A DNA stretch of 46,232 nt from JAZRPG01 sp045649105 (GTDB lineage: Bacteria > Bacillota > Clostridia > Oscillospirales > JAAYXM01): contig JAZRPG010000034.1 of assembly GCA_045649105.1 (NCBI GenBank), positions 1 to 46,232 of the forward strand, given 5' to 3'. Below are positions 6,463-13,069 of the stretch, piece by piece. Under the pieces are notes generated by a model. That model saw only the letters and a program-made list of their open reading frames with translations. It was not told the DNA's origin and searched no databases. Position numbers and translations under genes: made by a program. The number at the start of each line of letters is the position of its first letter. Within the stretch, counting starts at the first letter, position 1.

Positions 6463-7959
6463 CTACATAGCGATGTAGTTAAGAAACGCCTCATCAAAAA
6501 CAGGGTCACCGGAAAGCTCTGCAACGGTGCACTTTTTTTGAATTTTTGAAAGCTCTGCCCGGTGCTTGCGCGACAAAAGGGCAAGCTTTGCTCCGTCAAG
6601 CGCCGTGTTCCCGCAAGGAATGCATTTTAAAAGCAGTTCATCGGGAATAATGCCGAGTGCAACCGCGTTTTCCTTCTTTATATGCGTGCCGAACGCACCG
6701 GACAAAAAGAGCGCATGAATGTCAGAGGTTGATATGGCGTTTTTCTCAAAAAGCGTGTGCATGGCGGCGCGTATAGCTGCCTTTGCAAGCTGTAATTCGC
6801 GCACATCAGACGCCGTAAGATAAACCGAGTCACATATGTTAAACCGAACTTCTCCGTCTGAAACAGACAGGCGCGACTGCATCGCAGGCGCCTCGTCGGG
6901 AGGAAGGAGCGTTCCGCCGCGGGTAATGACGCCGAGCCTTAAAAGCTCTGCAGTAATATCAATAGCTCCGCTTCCGCACAATCCGCGGGGGCGGCCGCCG
7001 CCTATTGTTTTGAAAGAGACGGGGTCAAAGGCGTATATTGCGCCGGGTTCTGCCGGCATGCCGCAGGAAAGGGAAGCTCCCTCAAATGCCGGACCCGCAG
7101 CGGCGGATGTGACAAAAATGCCCTTTGAACTTCCAAGCGCCATCTCGCCGTTTGTACCGATGTCGAGAAGGAGTGAGAGCTTTCTTTTTCGATGCAGGCC
7201 GACGGACAGGATTCCTGCGGATATATCGCCGCCGACAAAGGCGCCGAGCGACGGTGCAATGTATACGGTTGCCTTTTTGCATTTTATGCCGAGGTCCTCC
7301 GCGCGGTATTCGTTCCCGAACATATCCTGAGGTGTAAACGGTGCGCGTGAAAGCCCCTCTGCGGAAAGACCTGCTATAAAGTGCGAGAGAGCGGTGTTTG
7401 CGGAAATTACGATATATGAAATCTGCGATTTTTTAGAATGAAGGCGCGTAATCATTGAGTTTAACTGTTCACGCAGGAGCGCTGAAAAAAGTGCACTGTC
7501 ACCGCCGATGCGTGTCATTATGTCTGCACCGTATGGGCATTGGCTGTTTTTCTCGCTCAGCTCTGCGAGGGTTTCGCCGCTCTTCATATCACACAGAACG
7601 GCAGAAATTCCCGTTGTTCCCACATCGAAGGCTATTCCGAGCGCGTCCCCGTCGCATGTGGCCTTGATGCGCTTGTATTCGGGAGCCGGAGCCCGGGCAG
7701 AAGTGAGCCAGACGGAACAGTCGCCGCAAGGATACGCCTCACACGCGAGAAGTGTTTCTCGCCTCGTAAAGTCGCGGTACGGCTCATCAAAGCTTCCGCG
7801 GGCCTCAACCTTGCATTTGCCGCACTTGCCGAAACCGCCGCAGGAAGCGGACAGCACAAAACCGTGAGCTGTAAGTCCGTCGAGCAGCGATGTACCGCTT
7901 TCGAGAAAAAACACCTCCGTGTTTCTGCCGATATGAACTGTAATTTTATTCTTCATCAT
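6463..7959 (-). CDS. ASKHA-fold protein with N-terminal [2Fe-2S] domain (RACo/RamA-like, DUF4445)
   Basis: The product has 498 residues. An N-terminal plant-type ferredoxin domain carries C-G-G-F-G-K-C-G-K-C (about 40-49) and a later Cys near 72. The rest is an actin/hexokinase-like fold with F-D-V-G-T-T-G near 111, D-I-G-T-N-G-E near 265 and G-S-G-A-I-D near 330. In known relatives (RACo, RamA) the cluster delivers electrons to corrinoid Co(II) with ATP hydrolysis, reactivating B12-dependent methyltransferases. No corrinoid protein or methyltransferase is in this window, so the client is unknown. An extended -10 (TGTTATAAT on the minus strand, 7990-7998) lies upstream. Start is ATG 7959 or the adjacent ATG. 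Confidence 0.85.
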   Translation of the reverse strand: MMKNKITVHIGRNTEVFFLESGTSLLDGLTAHGFVLSASCGGFGKCGKCKVEARGSFDEPYRDFTRRETLLACEAYPCGDCSVWLTSARAPAPEYKRIKATCDGDALGIAFDVGTTGISAVLCDMKSGETLAELSEKNSQCPYGADIMTRIGGDSALFSALLREQLNSMITRLHSKKSQISYIVISANTALSHFIAGLSAEGLSRAPFTPQDMFGNEYRAEDLGIKCKKATVYIAPSLGAFVGGDISAGILSVGLHRKRKLSLLLDIGTNGEMALGSSKGIFVTSAAAGPAFEGASLSCGMPAEPGAIYAFDPVSFKTIGGGRPRGLCGSGAIDITAELLRLGVITRGGTLLPPDEAPAMQSRLSVSDGEVRFNICDSVYLTASDVRELQLAKAAIRAAMHTLFEKNAISTSDIHALFLSGAFGTHIKKENAVALGIIPDELLLKCIPCGNTALDGAKLALLSRKHRAELSKIQKKCTVAELSGDPVFDEAFLNYIAM

Positions 7960-8034
7960 ACATCACCGTTATTACAATGCTGTTATTATATTATAACACA
8001 ATATGCAAGCGATAAGCGAGAGGAAATTTTCTGC

Positions 8035-8063
8035 TTGAAAAAATGTTGCTGTAATTATACAAT
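8035..8063 (+). promoter_or_regulatory. Sigma-A promoter of the DUF2284 gene
   Basis: TTGAAA (8035-8040) and TACAAT (8058-8063) are separated by 17 bases and lie just before the SD of the next gene. Confidence 0.7.
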
Positions 8064-8081
8064 AAAAAAGAGGTGTGGACT

Positions 8082-8603
8082 GTGGAAAATGTTGCGGAGA
8101 AATTTATGAAGCTCGGGATTGATGAGGCGGCGGTGATTTCCGTGCGCGATATTCCGTTCTGTGAGTCATTGCTCAAACTGTGTAAAAAAAACGCCTGCGG
8201 AAATTATATGAAGAGCTGGCAGTGCCCGCCGCTTATAGGAAGATTTGAGGAGCTGCGCGCCCGGGTCCTTTCATATAATATTGCGGTGATTTGCAAAAAT
8301 ACATATAAAATAGAAGATTCATTTGATGTTGAGGGTATGGATTCTGCGCTCCGGTGCCACAGGGAAAAATGCCGTGTGCCTGAAGCTCAGCTTCATGGGG
8401 ATTTTCTGCACCTCGCTGCCGGGGGCTGCAGGTTGTGTAAGTCTTGCGCTGCGATAAGTGGACAAAAGTGCAGGTTTCCGGGAAAGGCGACTGCCGCGCC
8501 GGAGGCATATGCGATTGATATGACAGCCTTGTCACAACGCGCCGGAATGGAGTATGGCGGAGGCGAAAATGAGGTTTCATATTTCGATGTTTTTTTAATT
8601 TGA
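8082..8603 (+). CDS. DUF2284 predicted metal-binding protein
   Basis: The product has about 173 residues and is cysteine-rich. Visible Cys motifs are C-x3-C-x(6)-C in the first third (C-K-K-N-A-C-G-N, then W-Q-C-P-P) and C-R-L-C-K-S-C-A with a later K-C-R-F-P, the pattern of the DUF2284 family. These proteins are thought to bind metal or an Fe-S cluster; no reaction is established. GTG at 8082 was chosen because AGAGG lies seven bases upstream; a GTG at 8073 overlaps that SD. It is divergent from the RACo-like gene, with about 120 bases between, and followed by tRNA-Arg. Confidence 0.8.
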   Translation: MENVAEKFMKLGIDEAAVISVRDIPFCESLLKLCKKNACGNYMKSWQCPPLIGRFEELRARVLSYNIAVICKNTYKIEDSFDVEGMDSALRCHREKCRVPEAQLHGDFLHLAAGGCRLCKSCAAISGQKCRFPGKATAAPEAYAIDMTALSQRAGMEYGGGENEVSYFDVFLI

Positions 8604-8622
8604 AAAAAGACGAAAAAAACAC

Positions 8623-8651
8623 TTGATTTTGTTTTATGTATGTGGTATTAT
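8623..8651 (+). promoter_or_regulatory. Sigma-A promoter of tRNA-Arg
   Basis: TTGATT (8623-8628) and TATTAT (8646-8651) have a 17-base spacer and lie 23 bases before the tRNA. Confidence 0.75.
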
Positions 8652-8674
8652 ATTAAAGCTGTGTAGAGCAATAT

Positions 8675-8751
8675 GCGCTGTTAGCTCAGCTGGATAGAGC
8701 GTGTGGCTACGGACCACAAGGTCGGGGATTCGAATTCTCCACAGCGCGCCA
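8675..8751 (+). tRNA. tRNA-Arg (anticodon ACG)
   Basis: The full cloverleaf is visible. The 7-bp acceptor stem GCGCTGT/ACAGCGC is perfect. The anticodon arm GTGGC-T-ACG-GA-CCAC places ACG at the anticodon, and the T-arm contains GATTCGAAT. CCA is encoded at 8749-8751. ACG is normally edited to ICG and reads CGU, CGC and CGA. Confidence 0.96.
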
Positions 8752-8752
8752 G

Positions 8753-8790
8753 GCCGCCACTTCTTTTTTGAGAAGTGGCGGCTTTGTTAT
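8753..8790 (+). terminator. Rho-independent terminator of tRNA-Arg
   Basis: A perfect 12-bp stem (8753-8764 with 8771-8782) with a TTTTTG loop is followed by a T-rich tail. It starts two bases after the tRNA CCA. Confidence 0.88.
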
Positions 8791-9305
8791 GTTTTTTGTA
8801 TATCATTCAATATGTTTTTGAATATCTGCACATGAATAAGTTCGTCAAGTATTATGCGCTTCAGGATAGCGACGATGTTTAAGTCCTCTATCCAGGCAGC
8901 CTGCTCGCGATATTTTGCAATCGCTTCCTCTTCGCTTCGGAGCGAGGTTTCGACCATTAGTCGTGTCGAAGTCGGATATTTGTTGTATCCCGGAGACCAG
9001 TAAACAGGTCTTGAGCGGGAGTATGACCACAGCCGCGGGTCTGCGCCGAGCTGCATCGCAAGCTTTGAAAAAATTTCAAGATGATGCATCTCGACTGAGG
9101 ATATGGAGCTAAAGCATTCTGCTACATTCGGAAGTTTCTCCTCCGTTATCAGAGCGTTGTAGAAATAGTGGCTTACAGCGCTCATCTCAGAATTTGCCGA
9201 GCCTATATTGCTGAGCATCGCCTCGGCATAGCGTCTGTCGCGGCCGGCGACCGTTATTTCGGGGTAGGGCGAGTTGTGTGCGCATTTTGAAGAATTCATC
9301 TCCAT
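8787..9305 (-). CDS. Ferritin-like diiron protein (rubrerythrin-type fold)
   Basis: The 172-residue helical protein has carboxylate/histidine patterns of a ferritin-like four-helix bundle: E-M-S-A-V-S-H-Y-F-Y-N, then V-E-M-H-H-L-E-I-F, then R-S-E-E-E-A-I-A-K-Y-R-E-Q and finally I-L-D-E-L-I-H-V-Q-I-F. The paired E-x-x-H motifs (E-M-H-H and D-E-x-I-H) are the expected diiron ligands. There is no rubredoxin Cys4 tail. The family includes oxygen/peroxide-detoxifying and manganese-catalase-like proteins of anaerobes; the substrate is not determined here. The ATG at 9305 has a GGAGGG SD. It is convergent with tRNA-Arg. Confidence 0.8.
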   Translation of the reverse strand: MEMNSSKCAHNSPYPEITVAGRDRRYAEAMLSNIGSANSEMSAVSHYFYNALITEEKLPNVAECFSSISSVEMHHLEIFSKLAMQLGADPRLWSYSRSRPVYWSPGYNKYPTSTRLMVETSLRSEEEAIAKYREQAAWIEDLNIVAILKRIILDELIHVQIFKNILNDIQKT

Positions 9306-9358
9306 ATAAAACCCTCCTGAAAGTTATATATAAAGTATATAGGAGGAAGGGGAGAAAT

Positions 9359-9391
9359 TTTACAGGCACAGGAGAAAGAGTACAGCCTGTA
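9359..9391. repeat. Inverted repeat in the gap before the QueG-like gene
   Basis: TTACAGGC (9359-9366) and its perfect complement GCCTGTAA (9384-9391) flank a 17-base loop. It sits in the 220-base gap between divergent genes and could be an operator or RNA hairpin. No T tract follows. Confidence 0.45.
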
Positions 9392-9527
9392 ACGTACATA
9401 TAAGGGAGTGCAATTGAGACTTCTGATGCCCGGAGAGTAATATATATATCGGGAAAAGTGTGTGTATCCAAAATTGGAGAAGTATGCTATAATGTTTGTG
9501 GGAACAAAAAAATACGGCGGTGATATT

Positions 9528-10202
9528 TTGACTCAGTTTGAAAAGGAGCTTTCGTCATTTCTTCTCGCGCAGGGTGCATCGGATGTCGGCTTTTGCAGCG
9601 TGCCCGACGGGCCGGGCGGGCTTTGCGGCGCTGTTTCAATAGTACTGCGTCTTTCTGATGCAATCGTGGACGAAATTGACGATGCGCCGACATATACATA
9701 TTTTCATCATTACCGGACAGTGAATGCGTTTCTTGACAGGCTCGCACTTGAGTGCGGTATCCGCCTTGCCCGGAAAGGATATAATTATCTGACGGTTGCG
9801 GCATCGCAGAGCGTGCCTGCGCATCTGGAGCAGCCGTTTCAGGGAAGGTACTCGCACAAGAAGGTCGCGCGGCTTGCCGGGCTTGGCAGCATCGGGAAAA
9901 ATGCATTGTTTTTGCATAAGACCTTCGGCGCGCGCGTGCGCCTTGTTACTGTGTTCACGGATTGCGAATTTGAGCCTTGCGCGCTTCCTGCTTTTGATGT
10001 GTGCACGGAGTGCGGGAGATGTGTTTCTGCGTGCCCGGCGGGCGCAATTTCGGGAGAGAGACGGATTTCGGGGGAGGATGTTGTTTTCAATCCTCAGCGC
10101 TGCAGCACGCATATGAAAACTGCATATCAGAATATCGGGCGCGGCGCGGTCTGCGGTATTTGCATGAAGGTCTGTCCTGCGTATAATAAAATGAATAAAT
10201 AA
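9528..10202 (+). CDS. QueG-like protein with double [4Fe-4S] domain
   Basis: From TTG 9528 the product has 224 residues. The middle contains P-F-Q-G-R-Y-S-H-K-K, L-G-S-I-G-K-N and V-T-V-F-T-D, all typical of the epoxyqueuosine reductase/DUF1730-related fold. The C-terminus has two ferredoxin motifs: C-T-E-C-G-R-C-V-S-A-C-P and C-G-I-C-M-K-V-C-P. True QueG is usually 300 or more residues with a cobalamin-binding N-domain; this shorter form is a relative of unknown substrate. GGCGGTGA precedes the TTG; an upstream ATG at 9492 coincides with a TATAAT. A possible promoter is TTGAGA-18-TAATAT (9414-9443). Confidence 0.75.
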   Translation: MTQFEKELSSFLLAQGASDVGFCSVPDGPGGLCGAVSIVLRLSDAIVDEIDDAPTYTYFHHYRTVNAFLDRLALECGIRLARKGYNYLTVAASQSVPAHLEQPFQGRYSHKKVARLAGLGSIGKNALFLHKTFGARVRLVTVFTDCEFEPCALPAFDVCTECGRCVSACPAGAISGERRISGEDVVFNPQRCSTHMKTAYQNIGRGAVCGICMKVCPAYNKMNK

Positions 10203-10203
10203 C

Positions 10204-10242
10204 AAAAAGTCACCTTTGTCTGCTGACAAAAGTGACTTTTTT
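10204..10242 (+). terminator. Rho-independent terminator of the QueG-like gene
   Basis: A long A/T-flanked stem (AAAAGTCAC...TTTGTC with GACAAA...GTGACTTTT, one mismatch) with a TGCT loop ends in a T run. It lies against the end of the opposing tRNA-Ala. Confidence 0.85.
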
Positions 10243-10246
10243 AATT

Positions 10247-10322
<76 letters not shown>

Positions 10323-10343
10323 ACGGTTTATTAAGACCTAATA

Positions 10344-10373
10344 ATTATAAACTCTGAAATGTGTGAATGTCAA
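10344..10373 (-). promoter_or_regulatory. Consensus sigma-A promoter of tRNA-Ala
   Basis: TTGACA (10368-10373) and TATAAT (10344-10349), both perfect consensus, have an 18-base spacer and lie about 22 bases before the tRNA. Confidence 0.85.
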
Positions 10374-10411
10374 TACTTTTTTGGCGGATTGCGAAATTAA
10401 ATAAAAAAACA

Positions 10412-10440
10412 TGTACATTGATGAAAAAATAGTGTATAAT
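10412..10440 (+). promoter_or_regulatory. Probable promoter of tkt
   Basis: TGTACA (10412-10417) and TATAAT (10435-10440) have a 17-base spacer, 33 bases before the tkt start. Confidence 0.6.
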
Positions 10441-10472
10441 ACTTTTAAAACAAAAATGCATGAGGTGAAAAT

Positions 10473-12449
10473 ATGAAAACGATAAAGCAGGAAACAATTG
10501 ATACCATGCGCGTTCTTGCGGCAGAGGCTATTGATAAGGCAAAGTCCGGCCACCCGGGAATTGCACTTGGCGCTATGCCGGCGGCGTATACTCTTTGGGC
10601 AGAGAAGATGAAGCACAGCCCGAAGAACTCAAAGTGGCAGAACCGCGACAGATTTGTTCTGTCATCAGGACACGGCTCTGCAATGCTGTACGCACTGCTC
10701 CATATGTTTGATTACGGCCTTTCAATTGAGGACCTTAAGCAGTTCCGTCAGTTTGAGAGCAAAACCCCGGGTCATCCGGAATACGGTTATGTAAACGGTG
10801 TAGAGATTACTACGGGCCCGCTCGGACAGGGAATTGCAAACGGTGTCGGCTTTGCTATGGCAGAGCGTCATCTCGCAGCAAAGTTCAATAAGCCGGATTG
10901 TGAAATTGTTGACCATTATACATATGTCCTCTGCGGCGACGGCTGCCTTATGGAAGGCGTTGCTTCTGAGGCGGCATCTCTTGCCGGAACTCTCGGTCTC
11001 GGCAAGCTGATTGTTCTTTACGATTCAAACTCAATTACGATAGAGGGAAGCACAGACCTTGCATTCTGCGAGGATGTATGCGCAAGATTTGAGGCATACG
11101 GCTGGCAGACACTTTCTGTAGCGGACGGAAATGACACTGCTCTTATTGCTGCTGCGATTGACGAAGCAAAGGCAGAAACTGCAAAGCCGACGCTTATAAA
11201 GATAACTACTGAAATCGGTTACGGCGCACCGAACGCAGGAACAGCTCAGGTTCACGGCGAGGCACTCGGCGCCGAGAAGCTTGCAAAGCTTAAGGAAAAC
11301 CTTGGCATGCCTGCAGACGAGTTCTATGTTTCTTCAGAGGTTCGCGCATCCATGGCTGAGCTTGTAAATGAGCTCAATAAAAACGAGGATGAGTGGAACG
11401 CAAAATTTAAGAAGTACGCAGAGAAGTATCCGGAGCTTGCAAAAGAGTGGGAATTTGTAATGTCGGGCAAAGTCGACATGTCAAAGCTTGATTCTGACGA
11501 GTTCTGGAGCTTTGAGGAGAAAGCGGCAGCTACAAGAAACCTTTCAGGTGATGTGATAAATCGCCTCGCAAACATTATGCCGAATCTTTTCGGCGGCTCT
11601 GCAGACCTCGCACCGTCAAACAAGACAAACATAAAGAACGGCGGCGATTTCAGCAGCACGGATTATGCAGGAAGAAATATTCATTTCGGTGTCCGTGAGC
11701 ATGCTATGGGCGCAATCGCAAATGCTATGGCGGCATACGGCGGAATTCATCCGTTTGTTGCAACATTCTTCGTATTTTCTGATTATGTAAAGCCGTCAAT
11801 GCGTCTTTCGGCACTTATGGAGCTCCCTGTGACATATGTATTCTCACATGACAGCATCGGTGTCGGCGAGGACGGACCGACACATCAGCCGATAGAGCAG
11901 CTTGCTTCCATGCGCTCAATCCCCGGTTTTGTCGATTTCAGACCGGCAGACGGGCATGAGACCGCAGCGGCATGGTACTACGCTGTTACAAACGGAGAGC
12001 ACCCTGTAGGAATAGCGCTCACGAGACAGAACCTCCCGTACTACAAGGAAACGGGAAAAGAAGCTCTCAAGGGTGCGTATGTAGTCAGAGATTCAGAGAA
12101 TCCTGATGTGCTTCTTATCGCATCGGGCTCTGAGCTTGAGCTTGCATATAAGGCATACGATGAGCTTAAGGCGGACGGAATCAAGGCACGCGTAATAAGC
12201 ATGCCGTCGGTGTCTCTCTTTGAGATGCAGTCTGAGGAATACCGCGAGAGTGTAATGCCGAAGAGTGTTCGTGCAAGAGTTGTTGTTGAGGCAGGCTGCG
12301 GATTCGGTCTTGACCGCTATGCAGGTCTTGACGGCGAGATTATCTGCATGAAGGGCTTCGGTGCATCAGCTCCGTATGCAAAGCTCTTTGAGAATTTCGG
12401 ATTCACGGTTAAAAACGTTGTTGACACTGCAAAGAAGCTTGTAAAATAA
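10473..12449 (+). CDS. tkt: Transketolase
   Basis: This 658-residue thiamine-diphosphate enzyme transfers two-carbon ketol units between sugar phosphates in the non-oxidative pentose phosphate pathway. Visible marks are K-S-G-H-P-G (about 24-29), the D-R-F-V-L-S-S-G-H-G-S motif, the ThDP/Mg motif G-D-G-C-L-M-E-G-V-A-S-E near 154, the pyrimidine-domain G-V-R-E-H-A-M-G near 408, and H-D-S-I-G-V-G-E-D-G-P-T-H-Q-P near 460. Full length and single gene (not split in halves as in some Clostridia). The ATG has a GAGGTGA SD. It has its own promoter and terminator. Confidence 0.97.
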   Translation: MKTIKQETIDTMRVLAAEAIDKAKSGHPGIALGAMPAAYTLWAEKMKHSPKNSKWQNRDRFVLSSGHGSAMLYALLHMFDYGLSIEDLKQFRQFESKTPGHPEYGYVNGVEITTGPLGQGIANGVGFAMAERHLAAKFNKPDCEIVDHYTYVLCGDGCLMEGVASEAASLAGTLGLGKLIVLYDSNSITIEGSTDLAFCEDVCARFEAYGWQTLSVADGNDTALIAAAIDEAKAETAKPTLIKITTEIGYGAPNAGTAQVHGEALGAEKLAKLKENLGMPADEFYVSSEVRASMAELVNELNKNEDEWNAKFKKYAEKYPELAKEWEFVMSGKVDMSKLDSDEFWSFEEKAAATRNLSGDVINRLANIMPNLFGGSADLAPSNKTNIKNGGDFSSTDYAGRNIHFGVREHAMGAIANAMAAYGGIHPFVATFFVFSDYVKPSMRLSALMELPVTYVFSHDSIGVGEDGPTHQPIEQLASMRSIPGFVDFRPADGHETAAAWYYAVTNGEHPVGIALTRQNLPYYKETGKEALKGAYVVRDSENPDVLLIASGSELELAYKAYDELKADGIKARVISMPSVSLFEMQSEEYRESVMPKSVRARVVVEAGCGFGLDRYAGLDGEIICMKGFGASAPYAKLFENFGFTVKNVVDTAKKLVK

Positions 12450-12465
12450 GATGCATTTTTAAATT

Positions 12466-12506
12466 CATGCCGGCGCTTCTGCGCCGGCATGATGCTTTGT
12501 TTTTTT
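12466..12506 (+). terminator. Rho-independent terminator of tkt
   Basis: A perfect 11-bp GC-rich stem (12466-12476 with 12481-12491) and TTCT loop are followed by ATGCTTTGTTTTTTT. Confidence 0.9.
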
Positions 12507-12531
12507 GGAGAACCGGAATACCAAAATGCAG

Positions 12532-12560
12532 TTGACATCTGAGTTTTCATATATTATAAT
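12532..12560 (+). promoter_or_regulatory. Consensus sigma-A promoter of tRNA-Pro
   Basis: TTGACA (12532-12537) and TATAAT (12555-12560), both perfect consensus, have a 17-base spacer, 26 bases before the tRNA. Confidence 0.88.
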
Positions 12561-12586
12561 AAAAACTCAAGCGTCAGATTGAATAC

Positions 12587-12663
12587 CGAGGCGTAGCGAA
12601 GTTTGGTATCGCGCCTGGTTTGGGACCAGGAGACCGCAGGTTCAAGTCCTGTCGCCTCGACCA
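12587..12663 (+). tRNA. tRNA-Pro (anticodon TGG)
   Basis: The acceptor stem CGAGGCG/CGCCTCG is perfect. The anticodon arm CCTGG-TT-TGG-GA-CCAGG gives TGG (Pro), and the T-arm is GCAGG-TTCAAGT-CCTGT. CCA is encoded at 12661-12663. The 3' part of this gene is copied 200 bases downstream. Confidence 0.96.
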
Positions 12664-12728
12664 AACAACTGAACACGACACAAAGTGTCCTGTTCACTTG
12701 TTTCTGTTAAGATGTGGTAGGACTTGAA
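12646..12728 (+). repeat. Direct repeat, copy A (tRNA-Pro 3' end plus hairpin)
   Basis: These 83 bases recur at 12846-12928 with about five mismatches, exactly 200 bases apart. The unit begins inside the tRNA T-arm, includes the acceptor 3' strand and CCA, and continues through a palindromic hairpin and about 30 further bases. Weaker similarity continues past the end of both copies. In this copy the hairpin (12667-12699) has two mismatches. Confidence 0.9.
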
Positions 12729-12750
12729 CCTCAAGGAGGCAACGAGCGGT

Positions 12751-12776
12751 AAAAAAACGATTAATAATCGTTTTTA
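12751..12776 (+). repeat. A/T-rich palindrome resembling a terminator
   Basis: AAAAACGATT, AAT, AATCGTTTTT form a perfect 10-bp stem with a short loop, ending in a T run. It lies between the two tRNA-Pro-derived copies and could end transcription from the tRNA-Pro promoter. Confidence 0.55.
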
Positions 12777-12863
12777 GCGAAGTTGGTGCGCAGACGGGTA
12801 CCGCCTGCGGTCGTCAAGCACGGGAGGCTTGCAAAGCAAGACTTCGTCCTGTCGCCTCGACCA
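12774..12863 (+). pseudogene. Degenerate tRNA-Pro copy (tRNA-like)
   Basis: The D-arm start TAGCGAAGTTGGT (12774 on) matches TAGCGAAGTTTGGT of the tRNA-Pro gene, and the end TCCTGTCGCCTCGACCA is identical to its 3' end. Between them the copy is about 20 bases longer and has no proline anticodon arm. Instead there are two hairpins, GCAG-CGG/CCG-CTGC (about 12790-12808) and CTTGC-AAA-GCAAG (about 12828-12840). The 5' acceptor strand CGAGGCG is absent, so a functional tRNA is unlikely. A non-tRNA role of the folded RNA is possible but unproven. Confidence 0.65.
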
Positions 12864-12928
12864 AACAACTGAACACGACACAAAGTGTCGTGTTCAGTTG
12901 TTTCTGTTAAGATGTGCCGGGACTTGAA
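12846..12928 (+). repeat. Direct repeat, copy B, with intact 15-bp hairpin
   Basis: Second copy of the 83-base unit. Its hairpin at 12867-12899 is a perfect 15-bp inverted repeat with an AAA loop, followed by GTTTCTGTT, and may act as a terminator. The remaining 140 bases to gdpP hold only the gdpP promoter. Confidence 0.9.
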
Positions 12929-12973
12929 TATAAGGAAGGCAATGAATGTTAATAAAAATATGTGACATTGAAA

Positions 12974-13002
12974 TAGACAATGAGAATAATTTGTGATATA
13001 CT
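12974..13002 (+). promoter_or_regulatory. Promoter of the gdpP operon
   Basis: TAGACA (12974-12979) and TATACT (12997-13002) have a 17-base spacer, with an extended TGA element immediately before the -10. Confidence 0.65.
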
Positions 13003-13069
13003 GATAAAGAATAAACATTTTTAGTATTAAAGTTTTGCAAGGTAGAGATTCAGGAAAGGATGATGGTAG

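Noticed and set aside
9462..9527. Upstream extension of the QueG-like gene to 9462 or 9492
   Set aside because: These starts lack an SD, and the ATG at 9492 overlaps a TATAAT; the TTG at 9528 has a GGCGGTGA.
12774..12863. A second functional tRNA gene
   Set aside because: The 5' acceptor strand is missing and no valid anticodon arm can be drawn.
12587..13060. CRISPR array or integrated prophage remnant
   Set aside because: Only two repeat units with no spacer pattern, and no integrase, phage or cas genes in the window.
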